64,000 nt of DNA, from contig JAJNNY010000002.1 of assembly GCA_022453515.1 (NCBI GenBank), forward strand, positions 124,001 through 188,000, read 5' to 3'. A model generated the notes under the pieces. The model saw only the letters and a program-made list of their open reading frames with translations, was not told the DNA's origin and made no database searches. This stretch comes from Astrocystis sublimbata (taxonomy: Eukaryota; Ascomycota; Sordariomycetes; Xylariales; Xylariaceae). Positions 9,723 through 21,291 of this stretch are shown one piece after another (the stretch's first letter is position 1; every line of letters begins with the position of its first letter). The translations under genes and the position numbers were made by a program.

Positions 9723-12129
9723 TCATTGCCAGCTCTCTGATCTAGTCACACCGTCGCAGGACGTCGGGACCGTAAATGACCGGTTGGGGTCGGCTTCCCA
9801 GTTGACACTTCCGTCGCTATTCACAATAATGTACTTGTACTCCACTCGAGCACCAGGAGGAAGGTTGATCGTGCCGCTCCATTGGTGGTTTGAGCTCGTG
9901 CTACAAGGGACAAAGAGTCAGAACGGGTTATAGCAAGATGACTTGTTTCATCTGTAGTGTTCAGGCGACATGCGCTGGCAGGCAGCATACGAAAGCACAG
10001 CTTCTGTTGCGGAAGGGAAGGGTGGTGTGTGTAATGCGGGACACGAAGATGCTTACTATTTTGAGGAGTTAAGGGGGGCGGCCTTGGCTGGTGCCCAGTT
10101 GCCGAGTTCAGGAATACTTCCTACGCTGTAAGTGATAGGGTCGTTAGCGGTCCACTCGTTGCGTTGGTCGTGAGAGGATTACGAAAGGGGTCGAGGGAAG
10201 CATAGGGGCAGGGACGTCTTACACTTTGGCGGTCTGTCCGAGTGAAGTAGTGACGATTTGGTTGAACGTCACCGGTACCGAAGAGCAGCCTGAGCCGCCA
10301 CCGTTACCACCTCCATTGCCGCCTCCATTGCCGCCACCGTTGCCACCGCCATTGCCACCTCCATTGCCTGTATTTACACATCGATGGTCAGTGATTGAAC
10401 GCCAGGAGCAAGATATTGGCCCTAGCCAAGGGACTTGTTTCTACTTACCACAGACTCCGCTTCCATTGAGTGCTGCAGTCGGGAAGAACACTTTGGTCTG
10501 AGAGTCTTGTTGGAAAGAAAGCGTCCCTGACCCATCGGTCGTAACAGATGAGCAGGACATGACCTCAGTGAGGGCCTGGTTGCCTGTGAAACCGGTGTAG
10601 TCGCTTCCGAGAGTGACACCGTAGCTCCCGCCGTTGGATCCCATGTTCGTGAATGAGCTGATGACCTGCGCACCGGCAAGGCCCTTGCGGAGCACAATGG
10701 TCCTGGAGTCTGGCGACATGGGCCAAGCCTGGTAGTTGACGTATGAATCGTCGACGAAGATGGCTTGGTTGCGGATCTGGTTGAGCTTCGAGATCCAGGT
10801 GTACAGCTCGCTGTTGGTGTTGTAATTTGAGGGCCACAGCGGCTCACGGTTGTTGGGGTCGTCGCCGCCGGCGAAGTGCTGCTCCTGTCCCGAGTAGATG
10901 ATGGGAATGCCGTCCTGCATGATGGTGAAGGCGATGGCATTCTTGGCGAGGGCCATATCGCCGGTCAGCGCGGGAAACCGTTTGTTGTCGTGGTTTTCGA
11001 GGAACGAGCCGAGGGTGTTGGTCTTCATCTGTCCTTTGAGCGTGTTGATACCGTTGACAAGGTTCAACATCGAACCAGATGTAGACTGGAAAGCCTCGGT
11101 AATCCAGTAGTAGCTGTGTACCATGAGTTAGTCGTGATATCGAGGACGAGCGAAATACATTACGCACGCTGGGTAGTTCATCGCTCCACTCATCTGCTTG
11201 AGCCAGTCGGGGTAGATTGACGGGTCGCCATCGAAAATCTGTTGTCGAGGTCAGCCCCTTTCGATTTTATGCGAGCTACTCAACAGAGTTTGCGGCCGTT
11301 TACTCACCTCGCCGATCAGATAGCAGCCCGCGGCGCTCTCAAAACCGGGCCAGAAGCTCTTCTCAACGTGCTTGACGGTATCGATTCGTAGACCGTCTAG
11401 TCCGTAGGTGGAGACGATGTCCCTGATCCATCCGTTGAATGTGTCACGTACGCCAGAATCCTCGGTCTTGACATCGGGTAGAGGCACTTTGTTGTCTCCC
11501 AGCCAGCACTTGATAACGGAGTCCCCGTTCGAGTAGTCGACAGGGCAGTACGAGTGGAACTTGTCAGCCGTGTTGAAGGGATTGAACTGGCTGTAATCGA
11601 TGTTGTGGGGGTCCATATTTGCTCCATAATGATTGACCACTATATCGACCATCAAGTACATGCCGCGCTTGTGAAGTTCGGACGAAAGTTGCTTCAAGTC
11701 GTTTTCTGAGCCGAAGTGCTGGTTAAGCGCGTAAATGTCTTGCGCCCAATAGCCATGGTAGGCTTCACTTTGAACAGGCAATCCCGAATTAGCTTCATTG
11801 CCCCAAGAAAGCATGTGTGAAATAACAAGGAGAGATGGAAAAGACGATCGAGCTTACCCATAGGGCGTATAGCCCTCAATGTTCTTCACAATAGGACTAA
11901 TCCATATGGCAGTGAAGCCCATTTCCTGGATATAATCCAACTTGTTGATGATGCCTTGATAGGTTCCCCCGCAGTATGATCTGATATCATTGCAGTTAGA
12001 CGTTGAACCGTCGGTACGAGCGTACCGATCAGTCAAGAGCTGGTAGATGGACTGTTTGGTCCATTCATTGGTGGATAGGGCTTGGGCGGCGATGGCCCCC
12101 AAGGCAGCTAAGAGGGTCGAAGCTCTCAT
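9723..12129 (-). CDS. Secreted alpha-amylase, GH13 catalytic domain plus C-terminal CBM20
   Basis: Endo-hydrolyses alpha-1,4 bonds of starch outside the cell. Seven exons join in frame: 11858-12129, 11308-11767, 11168-11238, 10449-11113, 10223-10367, 10057-10125 and 9723-9900, giving 619 residues. The signal peptide is [21 protein letters not shown]13 landmarks are [17 protein letters not shown] (nucleophile D220), YLIGE (acid E244, last codon of exon 2) and FLENHDNKR (D310), spaced as in Taka-amylase. After about residue 489 comes a linker of six NGGG units, then a CBM20 starch-binding domain (about 517-619) with [22 protein letters not shown] and WEADPNRSF. The upstream in-frame ATG at 12186 would spoil the signal peptide, so 12129 is preferred. 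A Zn2Cys6 regulator lies 1.8 kb upstream on the same strand. Confidence 0.95.
10295..10366 (-). repeat. 12-bp coding minisatellite encoding (NGGG)6 linker
   Basis: Six in-frame 12-bp units, each encoding Asn-Gly-Gly-Gly, at the start of amylase exon 5. The units differ at third positions (GGA/GGT/GGC, AAT/AAC), so the repeat is not a fresh slippage product. It joins the GH13 and CBM20 domains. Confidence 0.9.
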
Positions 12130-12205
12130 GGTGACGATCTTTACCTGAGGAGACGGACGAGGGAAAGATGTGCATCTGAGCCCCAAAAGGCTGCGAAGAG
12201 CCGCC

Positions 12206-12212
12206 TTTTATA
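12206..12212 (-). promoter_or_regulatory. TATA box of the amylase gene
   Basis: On the minus strand TATAAAA lies 77-83 bp upstream of the amylase ATG at 12129, within a GGAATATAAAAGG context. This is a normal distance for a strongly expressed, inducible fungal gene with a short leader. Confidence 0.7.
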
Positions 12213-12408
12213 TTCCTGGGGTGCGTTGCTGAGTCACATAAGCGACGGTAGCGTTCGCCTTGTATCTGCCATCGTGAGATGCACGGGATAGCACTTCACC
12301 AGGGCCACCGCGATCCTTCTCCACTCCCTGCACCAGACTTCAGGGTCAGAAGCCAGAAAATTATTTCCAAGCCGAAAAAGAATTCGCTTGAAGGCGACTC
12401 GGCCTCGG

Positions 12409-12448
12409 AGTCTTGGGGTCTTGGAGTCTTGGAGTCTTGGAGTCTTGG
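12409..12448. repeat. Five tandem 8-bp AGTCTTGG units in amylase promoter
   Basis: Five consecutive AGTCTTGG copies (one reads GGTCTTGG), which read CCAAGACT on the gene strand, located 280-319 bp upstream of the amylase ATG. The array could be a simple-sequence tract or repeated regulator sites; the sequence does not decide. Confidence 0.75.
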
Positions 12449-13922
12449 GAACATGCCTTCGAACCTCCACAGCCAAGAAGCACGATTGATTTTGCTTATT
12501 AGGACATATAATACTTCTTCACTATTGACGTCTTGAGCTGTCATTGGTTATAACCCAGTCGCAATAGCCACGCGATAAGAATGCCACGCATCAACCCGCC
12601 ACGCTATTTCAAATGACAAGCTGAGCGGGCCGAGGGACTACGGACGGGTAAGGTTCGAACTGGAAGGTTGCAATATTCATCACCGGCGGTTCTCGTCGCA
12701 AAAGCTCCGGCTTACTACCGTTCACATCAGCAGCATCATTGAGTGAAATAGCTTTTCCATCCTCCCGCCCATGCCGTTCACCTTCATCTCTGGCTAGCAC
12801 AGTGAACTGGTATCTGCTGTCATTAATTCCACAATCCTAGGCCCAGTAGGGCTGTCCAAGCGCCGCAGAAAGTGGGTAAAAGCGCTGTTTCAAACAAATG
12901 AACTAAAAAAAATAAACTTCCTCGGCAACACTAACTTCCATGTTAGTTCTCTTGGCCCAGTCGGACCTCGGCCAAAAGAACTAACTCATTGATCAGTAGC
13001 ACTGGTATAAGTGATCGATGCGCCGCGACTAAGAGGCGTATCAAGTTCAAACTTCACTCTTGCTATAGATCAAGCGTGTATGACCAACCTTTTTCTTTCT
13101 TTGACGTTTTCAAGGCGCTGGTGCGCAAAACCTCGCACAGCAGCACTATTACGTACATCGTAGCCAAAATAGCTATACCCTACCCATTGATTGCATGATG
13201 CGCTTACCGAGAATACCCATACTCATCTCGAAGATAGCACATGACAACGAGCAGGTTACCCATCACGTGGTGGCTCCCGGTCGTCGATAGAACCCAGCAG
13301 CAAAGAGTCCAAGGGTCCGGTTGGGGTCGGAGCACAACAAAACGGGATGTCTAGAATAGCCAAGTCCGTCGTAGGGCCGATTATCCCCGCGCTCGCTAGT
13401 CATTCTTGCATAGCTTTGCGGGGGACGAAATCCGGGGATAGAGGCACTTCAGCAACCGCCTGATTCGTCGGAGACCTCCATTCCACATTGACATTGCAGA
13501 TACCTATCACTCGCTTTTTCCCTTGCACCCCCCCAGCTCCATGTCTTCGAACCCTGCTCTGGAAAGCAATACGTGAAGCTAGTAACAGAGCCCAGAGAGA
13601 TAGGGGCTACGGATTATGCCGTGTGTGGCTATCATATTCAACGTTGAGCACGGGTCGATGTAGCAAGAGCAGAGGATGTCTTTTGTGCGGGCACCTTTAG
13701 GCGCTATTCATACTTGAGATAATACAGCGCCCATGCCGAGCGTAGTCCCATGGCGCTTTTGTCAATGCGACCGCAGTAGAGCCGATTCCCACTCAAGACC
13801 TTCACTTCGGCACCCTTCAACCTAGCAACAACAAACAGAACAGTCCACGGTGTACACAAAGCCGTCGTCGTATCATCGCAGGTGCGCCACCGACCGTCTC
13901 GCGATTGGTAATATACTTCGGA

Positions 13923-16716
13923 TCAGGCGCCCGGCGTACTCTGATCCATGAAGGAGAAAGACTCATCAGCAGACCCTTGCTGCGACTGCTGTTCAGGGTT
14001 CCCGGCGAAGAAACCGAAGGAGGTCTGGTCTGTCCAATTTGCTGTCTGTGCATAGTTGTCCAGCACATCCTAGGCACTTGTCAGCATGGGTCTAGATTGC
14101 TCGAATCTCGGGGTCCTTACCCAGTCAAAGTTCTGGTCGAGGGCCATACTGCCATTGTTGCCCAAGTTCGTGAACATCGAGAATGGCGATGCGGCGTTAT
14201 TCACCCCTCCAACATCAGGTTGGAAATCCGGTATTGGAGTGAAACCCGTGGCTGTACCGAGATCAAGGTTGGGATAGGTTGTCCCACCAGGGGATTGATA
14301 GCTTCCATTGGGTGTCAATCCCCCGGAAAGCATACCTAACGACATGGCTGCGGTATGTTCGGGTTGCATCTCGCCAGCCCCCATATTGACAAACGGGTTC
14401 TCTACTTGCGTTGGTGCTGGTCCCGTGCTTACGAGCGGCGCCTGCGGTTGTTTAATCTGTTCCAGCATAATTCTAAGGATGTTCCAGGCTTTGAATGCAT
14501 CCACGGACTCATGCGACAAACTTGACCATATATCCCGCACATCTTCTAGGGTTTTGATCATCTCTTGACGTTGTTGGCTTGTCCAAAAACATGAAGGCTG
14601 GGAATCTCGTCGCTGGGAATCAGCGTTGGCCGCGGCATTTTCATGGCGGACCTCCATCACTACGAGCATTGTGGGTAGTAGTGTGTCTCTCGATGTAGAT
14701 GACACGTACCACTTCATGGTTCGAAGGCGACCATCTGGCTGACATTCACGATGGATGGACTTCAGATGATTCAGCGTCTCTAACGAGGCCTCGGTAGCTC
14801 TACGGCGTGAATACGCATAGCGGGGGTTCTGTCTCGCTCTGCCCATGTGTTTCCTGTGCAACATACACATGACCTTTTGATATAGGAGGTCGAGATTGTA
14901 TCGCGCAATGATGAGCGTAACTGGATCATGCGAGCCATCCAGTGGCTGCACTTTGAGATGAGGCGGGAAATCACCCATGATCTCGCGGAGTTCTCGGTCG
15001 TATTGTAGAACTTCGTCATAGGGTACCTGCTTCCCAATTCGAGTGACTGCGTGAAGGATGTTACCAAACTGGAAAGAAAGCTTCGACTTTCCAATCATAT
15101 AAGCTATCGGGGTAGGCTCCGTGACTGGCCGCGAAGGTGGCAGAACCTTTGTATTTACTCCGAACTCCTCGTCAAAGATGTTATGCGGGAGCTGTGTGTC
15201 GGTATCATGCTCGTATATCATAGATGGTAATGATACCTGGATGCCAGTCAGCCAGTCGTACCAATGACGAGCCATGTTGGTGAGTTACCTGGTAAGAGAA
15301 CATGATGTCCGCCATCCGCAACAGCGACCACGTTCGTCGCCTCATCTCCTGCGATTGAATACAAAATTAGTCCATATTCGCGGGCTCGCTACGCACGTTA
15401 CAGGGCCACATACCCCTTTAAATGGTGAGATAGAAGGAAACCATTTTGGATCTCGGTGGTAGCCCATGCGGAAGGCTATTCTCGTGGTCAGTGAAGTGAT
15501 CAGCCAGAGACCTAGATCTGCATCCCAGCGAGATGAGTATTCTCCGAAGAGATACAGTAGCATAGTTTCGACCGTGTGTTCCACTGGTTTTGTGTAATCG
15601 GCTTCGACGAGGCACTGTACAGTCCGCAGGCGATATTCAGCGGCTAAATCGAGTGACCTTCCTCGCCATTCCGGAGGCTCATCACCGACTTTATGATAAC
15701 TGAGCATGGCAAGACACAACATGGAGTAGAGTAAGCCCATCCACATGATGGATGACTTTGAGGGGTCCTGCCAGTGGGCTCGTAGTTGCTGCTGGAAGGT
15801 CGGCCCGTGTATTATACTGGCCGCGGTGTCCAGCGAATTGAAATAGCGCGAGACCAACGTGGTAATGGCGGTCTTCGCGGGAAGCTCGGCCCTCAGCTCG
15901 ATCTCGGACGCAGGTGGTGCGGAAAGTAGAAATATAGGCGAGTTCTGGGCTGTGGGTGGTTTCGAGGACATCACGCGACGATAGCTATTCTCCAGGTCCT
16001 TCTTGTGCGAGGCATAGAAGTTCTTGACTTCGGTGACGTCGGCTAAGAGGGAGTGCCAGTGCTCCTGGCCGATGTACATGGACTTGCCCTGGTCTACATC
16101 GACCTTGAGCACGCCTAGAGATTCGGCTAAGTTGTCGTCCACGTCACTGTCGCCGTCACCGTCACCATCACCGTCCTCGTCATCCTTCATTTCCCCTTCC
16201 TTGTCTCGGTCAAGCCGCAGCGAGGGGCTGTTATCCAGATTCGAAAGATCGGTTTGGGGGCCGCTGCGCGACGACGTAGCTTCAGCGGCAGCGGCAACGG
16301 TGGATGGGTCGATATTAGCACCTCCATGCATCAGACTCAAGACTAAGCCCTCTAAGCGATCAATTCGATTCTGCATGTCGTCGGGCGTGGCGTTGGCGCC
16401 GGCAGTGTTCTGATTCTTGCGCCGGCTGGAAGGCGTCGCATACACACATGCTTGCGTATCCCCTCGCTTGACACAGTTCTCGCAGCTCGGCGCCCCCCTG
16501 TTGCATTTCAATCTATGCGCTGTCAGCCAAGTGCCTAGTGTGAGGTAGGAGGATCAGCGTTTAGATGCAGCCTCAAGAGTTGGGATTGACTTACTTTCTT
16601 GACCGGCAGGGGTAGCAGCTTAGAGGCACCCGATTCCTCCTCCGCACTACCCGAAACTGCTCCTCAGGCGAATGACCCGACGAGGAGGTCCCGACCGAAG
16701 GCGGTGTTGGCGTCAT
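13923..16716 (-). CDS. Zn2Cys6 transcription factor with fungal-specific middle homology domain
   Basis: Exons 16595-16716, 15414-16512, 15289-15348, 14121-15236 and 13923-14069 join in frame to 847 residues. Intron 1 splits the binuclear zinc cluster; spliced, it reads with cysteines at 34, 37, 44, 51, 54 and 63 (CX2CX6CX6CX2CX8C) behind a basic RRRNR stretch. An acidic GAT/GAC-rich repeat region follows (about 16135-16185). The fungal_trans domain contains GYHRDPKWFPSISPFKG joined to EMRRRTWSLLRMADIMFSYQ and then VSLPSMIYEHD, a typical order. The tail is Q/S/F-rich and could be an activation domain. An in-frame ATG at 16806 would add 30 residues; 16716 is the conservative choice. The target genes are unknown. 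It is not a clear AmyR or XlnR by its cluster sequence, although it neighbours the amylase. Confidence 0.9.
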
Positions 16717-18497
16717 TGTGAAAGCCGGGGTAGAGCAGAGCACTACGACTCTCTTCGTCGCGGGAATTGCACGGTTCAATATAGGAAGGTTGAGAGTAAG
16801 AGCCAACGCGGGCCTGTTACAGCCGTAGTACAGCTACCTGGACCGGGCAGAAGCTTCATCAAAAGCCCTACGGTGGTTGGTTATAGGGTATAGTACGGAC
16901 GGTCGCGGGCGGGCACTCGGCGGGGTGGGCTTCTGGCTGGCTAGCTGCACGAGAGGAGGAGGAGGAGGCGCGATATAAGGTACTGTATATAAATAATTAC
17001 ACTTTTGGACGCCAGCGAATGGATCTTGGCGAGCGCGACGTGGAAGGGATGTTTAGAACCGGAACCGTGAGGAGAAGTGGGATGAGAGGTTCACGGGAGG
17101 GTTGAGTCTCGAAACTCGCACGTCCAGACGTCGATCAGTTCTACTAACGCTTGCATCCATGCGAGTACGCTTGAGCGAGCGAGGCGAAGTACGCTGTACC
17201 TGCTGTAGGCTGTAGGCTTGAGAGTGGTGGGGGTTTATACCTACATGTACTCATAGGTACCCCCAATCTCATTGCTGACAACCACAATAGGTGACATCCA
17301 CCCGAGACCTTCTCTCGTCGCAGTCTGAACGCTAACGACGCAGGGACGACACAACCTAGCTCGCCCGACAAGTTCTAACTTTGGTACCTATAGGTACATC
17401 CCCGAGTACAAGGTATCTATCTCCCAGTCTAGGTACAGTATGCTAGATCATGGATACATAAAGGTGCTAATGCATCTCAACAACGGTCTGTTATTTCTAC
17501 TAGTACCACGCTCTTCAATGTTTGTTATGCATAACCATTCTGAGCAACCTTCTAGCCGTAAGTATATGATGCAGGTTAGGTGTCGTGTAACGCAACCTTG
17601 CTATTGACAACGAGTCCAGGCAGCCTTTCGCTGACGTACTCACGTCGGTATGACATCCTTGGATCTTACCCAGGTAGAATAATGCGACTCGACCAGGCCC
17701 CCAGGATGCCAGACGAGCCAGGGTGCCACCTGGGCAGGATTGGGGTCTGTTTAGGAAAAGCTTGGGCCGCTAGCTGATACTGCTAGTTGAGACATTGTGT
17801 CATCGACTGGCTCGACTGGCTTGACTGGGTGCCGGTGTTGACTGTAGCGCTGCAACTTGCTCAATACAAAGGGCCAATTCCATCAACAAATACCTAGTAC
17901 TGCATACCGAGACTGCATCTAATAGATCCTGCATATACTACTACTAGGTTGTGCCTATGACTCAGTCCTTAGCGTGCAGTACCAGCCCTATGATAGACTG
18001 GGCAGCTCCTGAGATTGATAAGCAACTGTGGATTGATGTGCACTTGGTGCATCTATGGGATGGAATTAATGGATCGGTCAAGCAAGCTTGGAACTACATA
18101 CTAACTACTACTGTAAGTGGCTTCTCCAAGAGTACCTACATAGTACTTACTTACTGACATATCTCACACACCTCATTCGTATTCGAATAACACCTAGCAG
18201 ACACAGGCAGTGCTGGATAGCTGTATTGTATGTCGCCTGGGTCAGAATAGCGCGATCAAGAAAGTGCAAATGTACGTGAGAGGGTTTAGAAACTCAGCTC
18301 ACGATGCGATGCGATACCTGACGATTATAAACGGGCCCCACATCCTCATCTGTACATATATGTACTAAGTAGGTATTTGGCAATCGGATGATGACTAAGT
18401 CTATTGATAAGATTGATCGCCGTCCACTTGCCAATCATCAATCATCCAACCTCTTGATCAACAACATACTTTATTCGCCTTTGCGCCTGAACCATGC
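16717..18497. other. Intergenic upstream of the regulator and the multicopper oxidase
   Basis: About 1.8 kb between divergently transcribed genes. ACCTA/TAGGT palindromes occur near 17230-17275 and 17380-17400. No coding sequence is recognised. A GATAAG and a CCAAT motif sit just upstream of the oxidase (listed separately). Confidence 0.45.
18406..18435 (+). promoter_or_regulatory. GATAAG and CCAAT motifs upstream of multicopper oxidase
   Basis: GATAAG at 18406-18411 and CCAAT at 18431-18435 lie 87 and 63 bp before the ATG at 18498. Fungal iron genes are commonly controlled by a GATA factor (SreA/Sre) and by the CCAAT-binding complex with HapX, so the pair is suggestive here. Both motifs are short and could occur by chance. 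Confidence 0.3.
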
Positions 18498-20812
18498 ATG
18501 TCTTACCGGCTTTCCCATAGCGTCCCCGAGGTTATGGCGAGCCGAGCCAGCCACGAGGATGCGCTGCCGCTGATGCCACGCGAGCGACGTTCCGAGGCAT
18601 TGGACGATCCGTCGGGCAGGAATCAAGCAGAAGACGAACGTCTTCTGTCCGAAATCGATCAGGAGGTCAATCGTGTATCTGGACAAACAGCAACGGCAGA
18701 CCACACATCAGCGTGGTTCTTTGCGTGCATCTTTGCCGTCGCCGTAGCTGCTACGCTTACCCTTGCCGGTCTTCTACTATCTCTCAACCCTATCAAATCA
18801 GCCGGTACCAAGTCGCAGCCTGAAGACCACCCCCAACCGCCGAAGTCACATCCGGGTGATGGGTACGTCCTGGACCCGGAGTGGGACTTTGCCTCTCCGA
18901 ATCGTATCAGGGAATACGAATGGACCATCACCGATGGAGAAGGTAGCCCGGACGGTGTATTGAAGCCCATGATGTTGATTAACCACCAGTTCCCGGGACC
19001 TCTGATCGAGATCAACGAGGGGGACGTGCTCAGTGTTAAAGTCTCGAACAAAGCGTCCAATGCTACTGCACTTCATTGGCACGGCATATTTCAGAACGGA
19101 ACCAACTGGATGGACGGTGCCGCAGGTGTGACTCAATGTCCTATCGCGCCCGGCCAGTCATACGAATATAAATTCAATGTCACAGGCCAGTCGGGCACAT
19201 GTAAGGAAACACAATCCGCTTTTTTCCTCTTCTCAGAGGCAGTTGAGTGCCTTAGTCATTACCACGGCGACGTCCTTAGACCTGACAGGTTCACTGCGCT
19301 AATATATTGAAACAAGACTTTTACCATGGTCACCAAGGCGTTCAGGCCCTCGATGGCCTTGTTGGTCCAATGATAGTCCATTCCAACCGGCATGACGAAA
19401 AGCAGTATTCCTCGGACCGTGTGGTCTTGCTACAGGACTGGTGGTATGATTCAGCAAGCAGTCTCATGTGGGATGTATTGTCCCCGGGTGTCGAAGATGC
19501 GCCCGTCCCAAACACAGCGTTAATAAATGGAATCAACCAAGCCGTCTGCTCGGATCATCCTCGTCGGAAATGTACCGATGTGAAAGCCGCATCGTTACCG
19601 CGCATAAAGGTGGCTCATAGTGAAACTCATAGACTCCGATTCATCAATGTGGGCGGTTATTCTTATTTCCAGGTTGCTGTTGACGAGCATTCTGATTTGC
19701 AAATCGTCGAGGTAGACGGGAACATTGTCGAGCCTACTTCGGGCTCGCCTTTACTTATTGCCCCCGGACAGCGTTACAGCGCGGTGTTAAGAGCTGATCA
19801 TACTAAAGGCGCTTTTTGGCTTCGTGCGAGAATGGTAACATCCTGCTTTGCAGAACAGAAGCTTCCCGAGAACGGTATCGAAGAGGCAAAGGCCATAGTT
19901 CATTATACCAACAATCTACGCACTCGCCACGACGACCATGATGACATGGACACGGAAGAGTTCGGCGATGACGATGATGACGAAGGAGATCCCGTTTTAC
20001 CCCAGACAACTTCTGATCTTCCGTTCCTCTCGAGTTGCCGAGACTTAAGCTCCACCACCGATTTTCTACCATCACCCTCACAGGCCGCCCCGGAGGTTGC
20101 CGACTACTCATGGCATCTACGTGTAAACCTTGCCATTGGGGATTGGCGACTGCAAAGAGGTGTACTAAACTCATCGTCCTTCCGGCCAAACCTAACGCAT
20201 CCTACACTGCACAGGGTTCTTGATGGCCTCGCACAGAACGACGAGTCTTTCGTAGTGGATGGCATTAACAAGGCCGCCTTCAACCCCGAATCCGAGCTAG
20301 TTATTTCGAACAAGCAAGTAGAAACCGTCGACATGGTTCTACAGAACATGGACGAGAACAGCCACCCATTCCATCTACACGGAACCTCAATGTGGGTGCT
20401 TGGGGCTGGTCATGGTTATTTCCCCGGCTACGAGGCACTGGGTTTCTTACCGGAAGGTAAAGGCCTTCTCGACACCGCGAACAAGACTATAATCGGAAAC
20501 CCCCTCAAACGCGACACGATTTCGGTGGAAGGGTTTGGATGGGCCTTGCTCAGGTTCGTAGCTGATAACCCCGGAGTATGGTTATTCCATTGCCATGTGA
20601 TTTGGCACTCGGAAGCTGGAATGGGAATGCAGTTTGTGGCGCGAGTGGATGACTTGCGCGGTTTGCAAGTGCCAGGAGAGGCGCGCGGTCTGTGCGATGC
20701 ACCTGAAGAGGAGTTGCTCAAAGGTGCACCGCCTAGAGACGAGGTATTTTACGGCTTCCGTGATGGCCGGCATCGGCGGCGCATGCGCCCACGCGATAAT
20801 ACTCAGAGTTGA
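18498..20812 (+). CDS. Membrane-anchored multicopper oxidase (putative ferroxidase/laccase-like)
   Basis: Oxidises a reduced substrate, possibly Fe(II) or a phenol, and reduces O2 to water at a four-copper site. Exons 18498-19200 and 19317-20812 give 732 residues; the intron falls inside copper motif L2 and the splice gives GTYFYHGHQGVQ. Residues 1-70 are polar and charged. A hydrophobic span at about 71-97 (SAWFFACIFAVAVAATLTLA) predicts a type II anchor with the catalytic part outside. Copper motifs: HWHG at 193-196 with DG and QCPI, HGH at 238-240, HPFHLHG at 584-590, and HCHVIWHSEAGMG from 659 with a Met in the axial position of type 1 copper. An Asp-rich loop covers about 439-459. Fet3p-type ferroxidases are instead anchored at the C terminus. 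The ATG at 18534 is an alternative start. A ferroportin gene follows 480 bp downstream on the same strand. Confidence 0.92.
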
Positions 20813-21291
20813 AGTACCGCAGATGCGCAGATGCGCAATGCGATCGGAGTAACTACCTAGTTACCTAAGGTAGATAGGCACCATGCGGTATAATCATGGT
20901 ACGAATCCCTGGTGATTGTCCCTTTTAGTCGCTGATTATTGCCATAGAATGTCAAAAGTCACGTCCATTTAAATAAACAGCTGAGCCAATAGAAACCAAA
21001 CCTTCAGAGGCCCGTCCATCTGTACCTATAACCCCAACCCCACCTTATTCATTCGACCGCCGTTCTGTGTGGTAGTCGGCCTGACTCATTCGCATCAGAA
21101 ACTACCTACTCATTGCGACGCCTTGCTATTCAAATGAGCATTTTAACAGGGAACCATTATCAGACGTCTTCCTCGCCACTTGTATCCCAACACTGTGATG
21201 TCCTTCTTGTTCCAACGGCTTGGAATTACCCCGCTTAGCTTATTTGACCTCATCGTACTATGTGGCAATAGTTAAGTCGTGAAACAGAAGA
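20813..21291 (+). promoter_or_regulatory. Ferroportin promoter region with CCAAT and GATA motifs
   Basis: The 479-bp gap between the oxidase stop and the ferroportin ATG. CCAAT occurs at 20986-20990. On the minus strand 21158-21166 reads GTCTGATAA, eight of nine bases of the published fungal SreA-type consensus ATCWGATAA. This fits iron-responsive control but is inference from short motifs. The gap also contains the oxidase 3' end, so the genes are likely separate transcripts. Confidence 0.35.

Larger units (their letters stand above)
12130..13922. other. Amylase upstream region
   Basis: About 1.8 kb between the amylase start and the 3' end of the Zn2Cys6 gene, both on the minus strand. It contains the amylase TATA box and an 8-bp tandem repeat (listed separately). 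The stretch 12900-13900 shows short unconnected frames only and no recognised gene. Confidence 0.5.
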
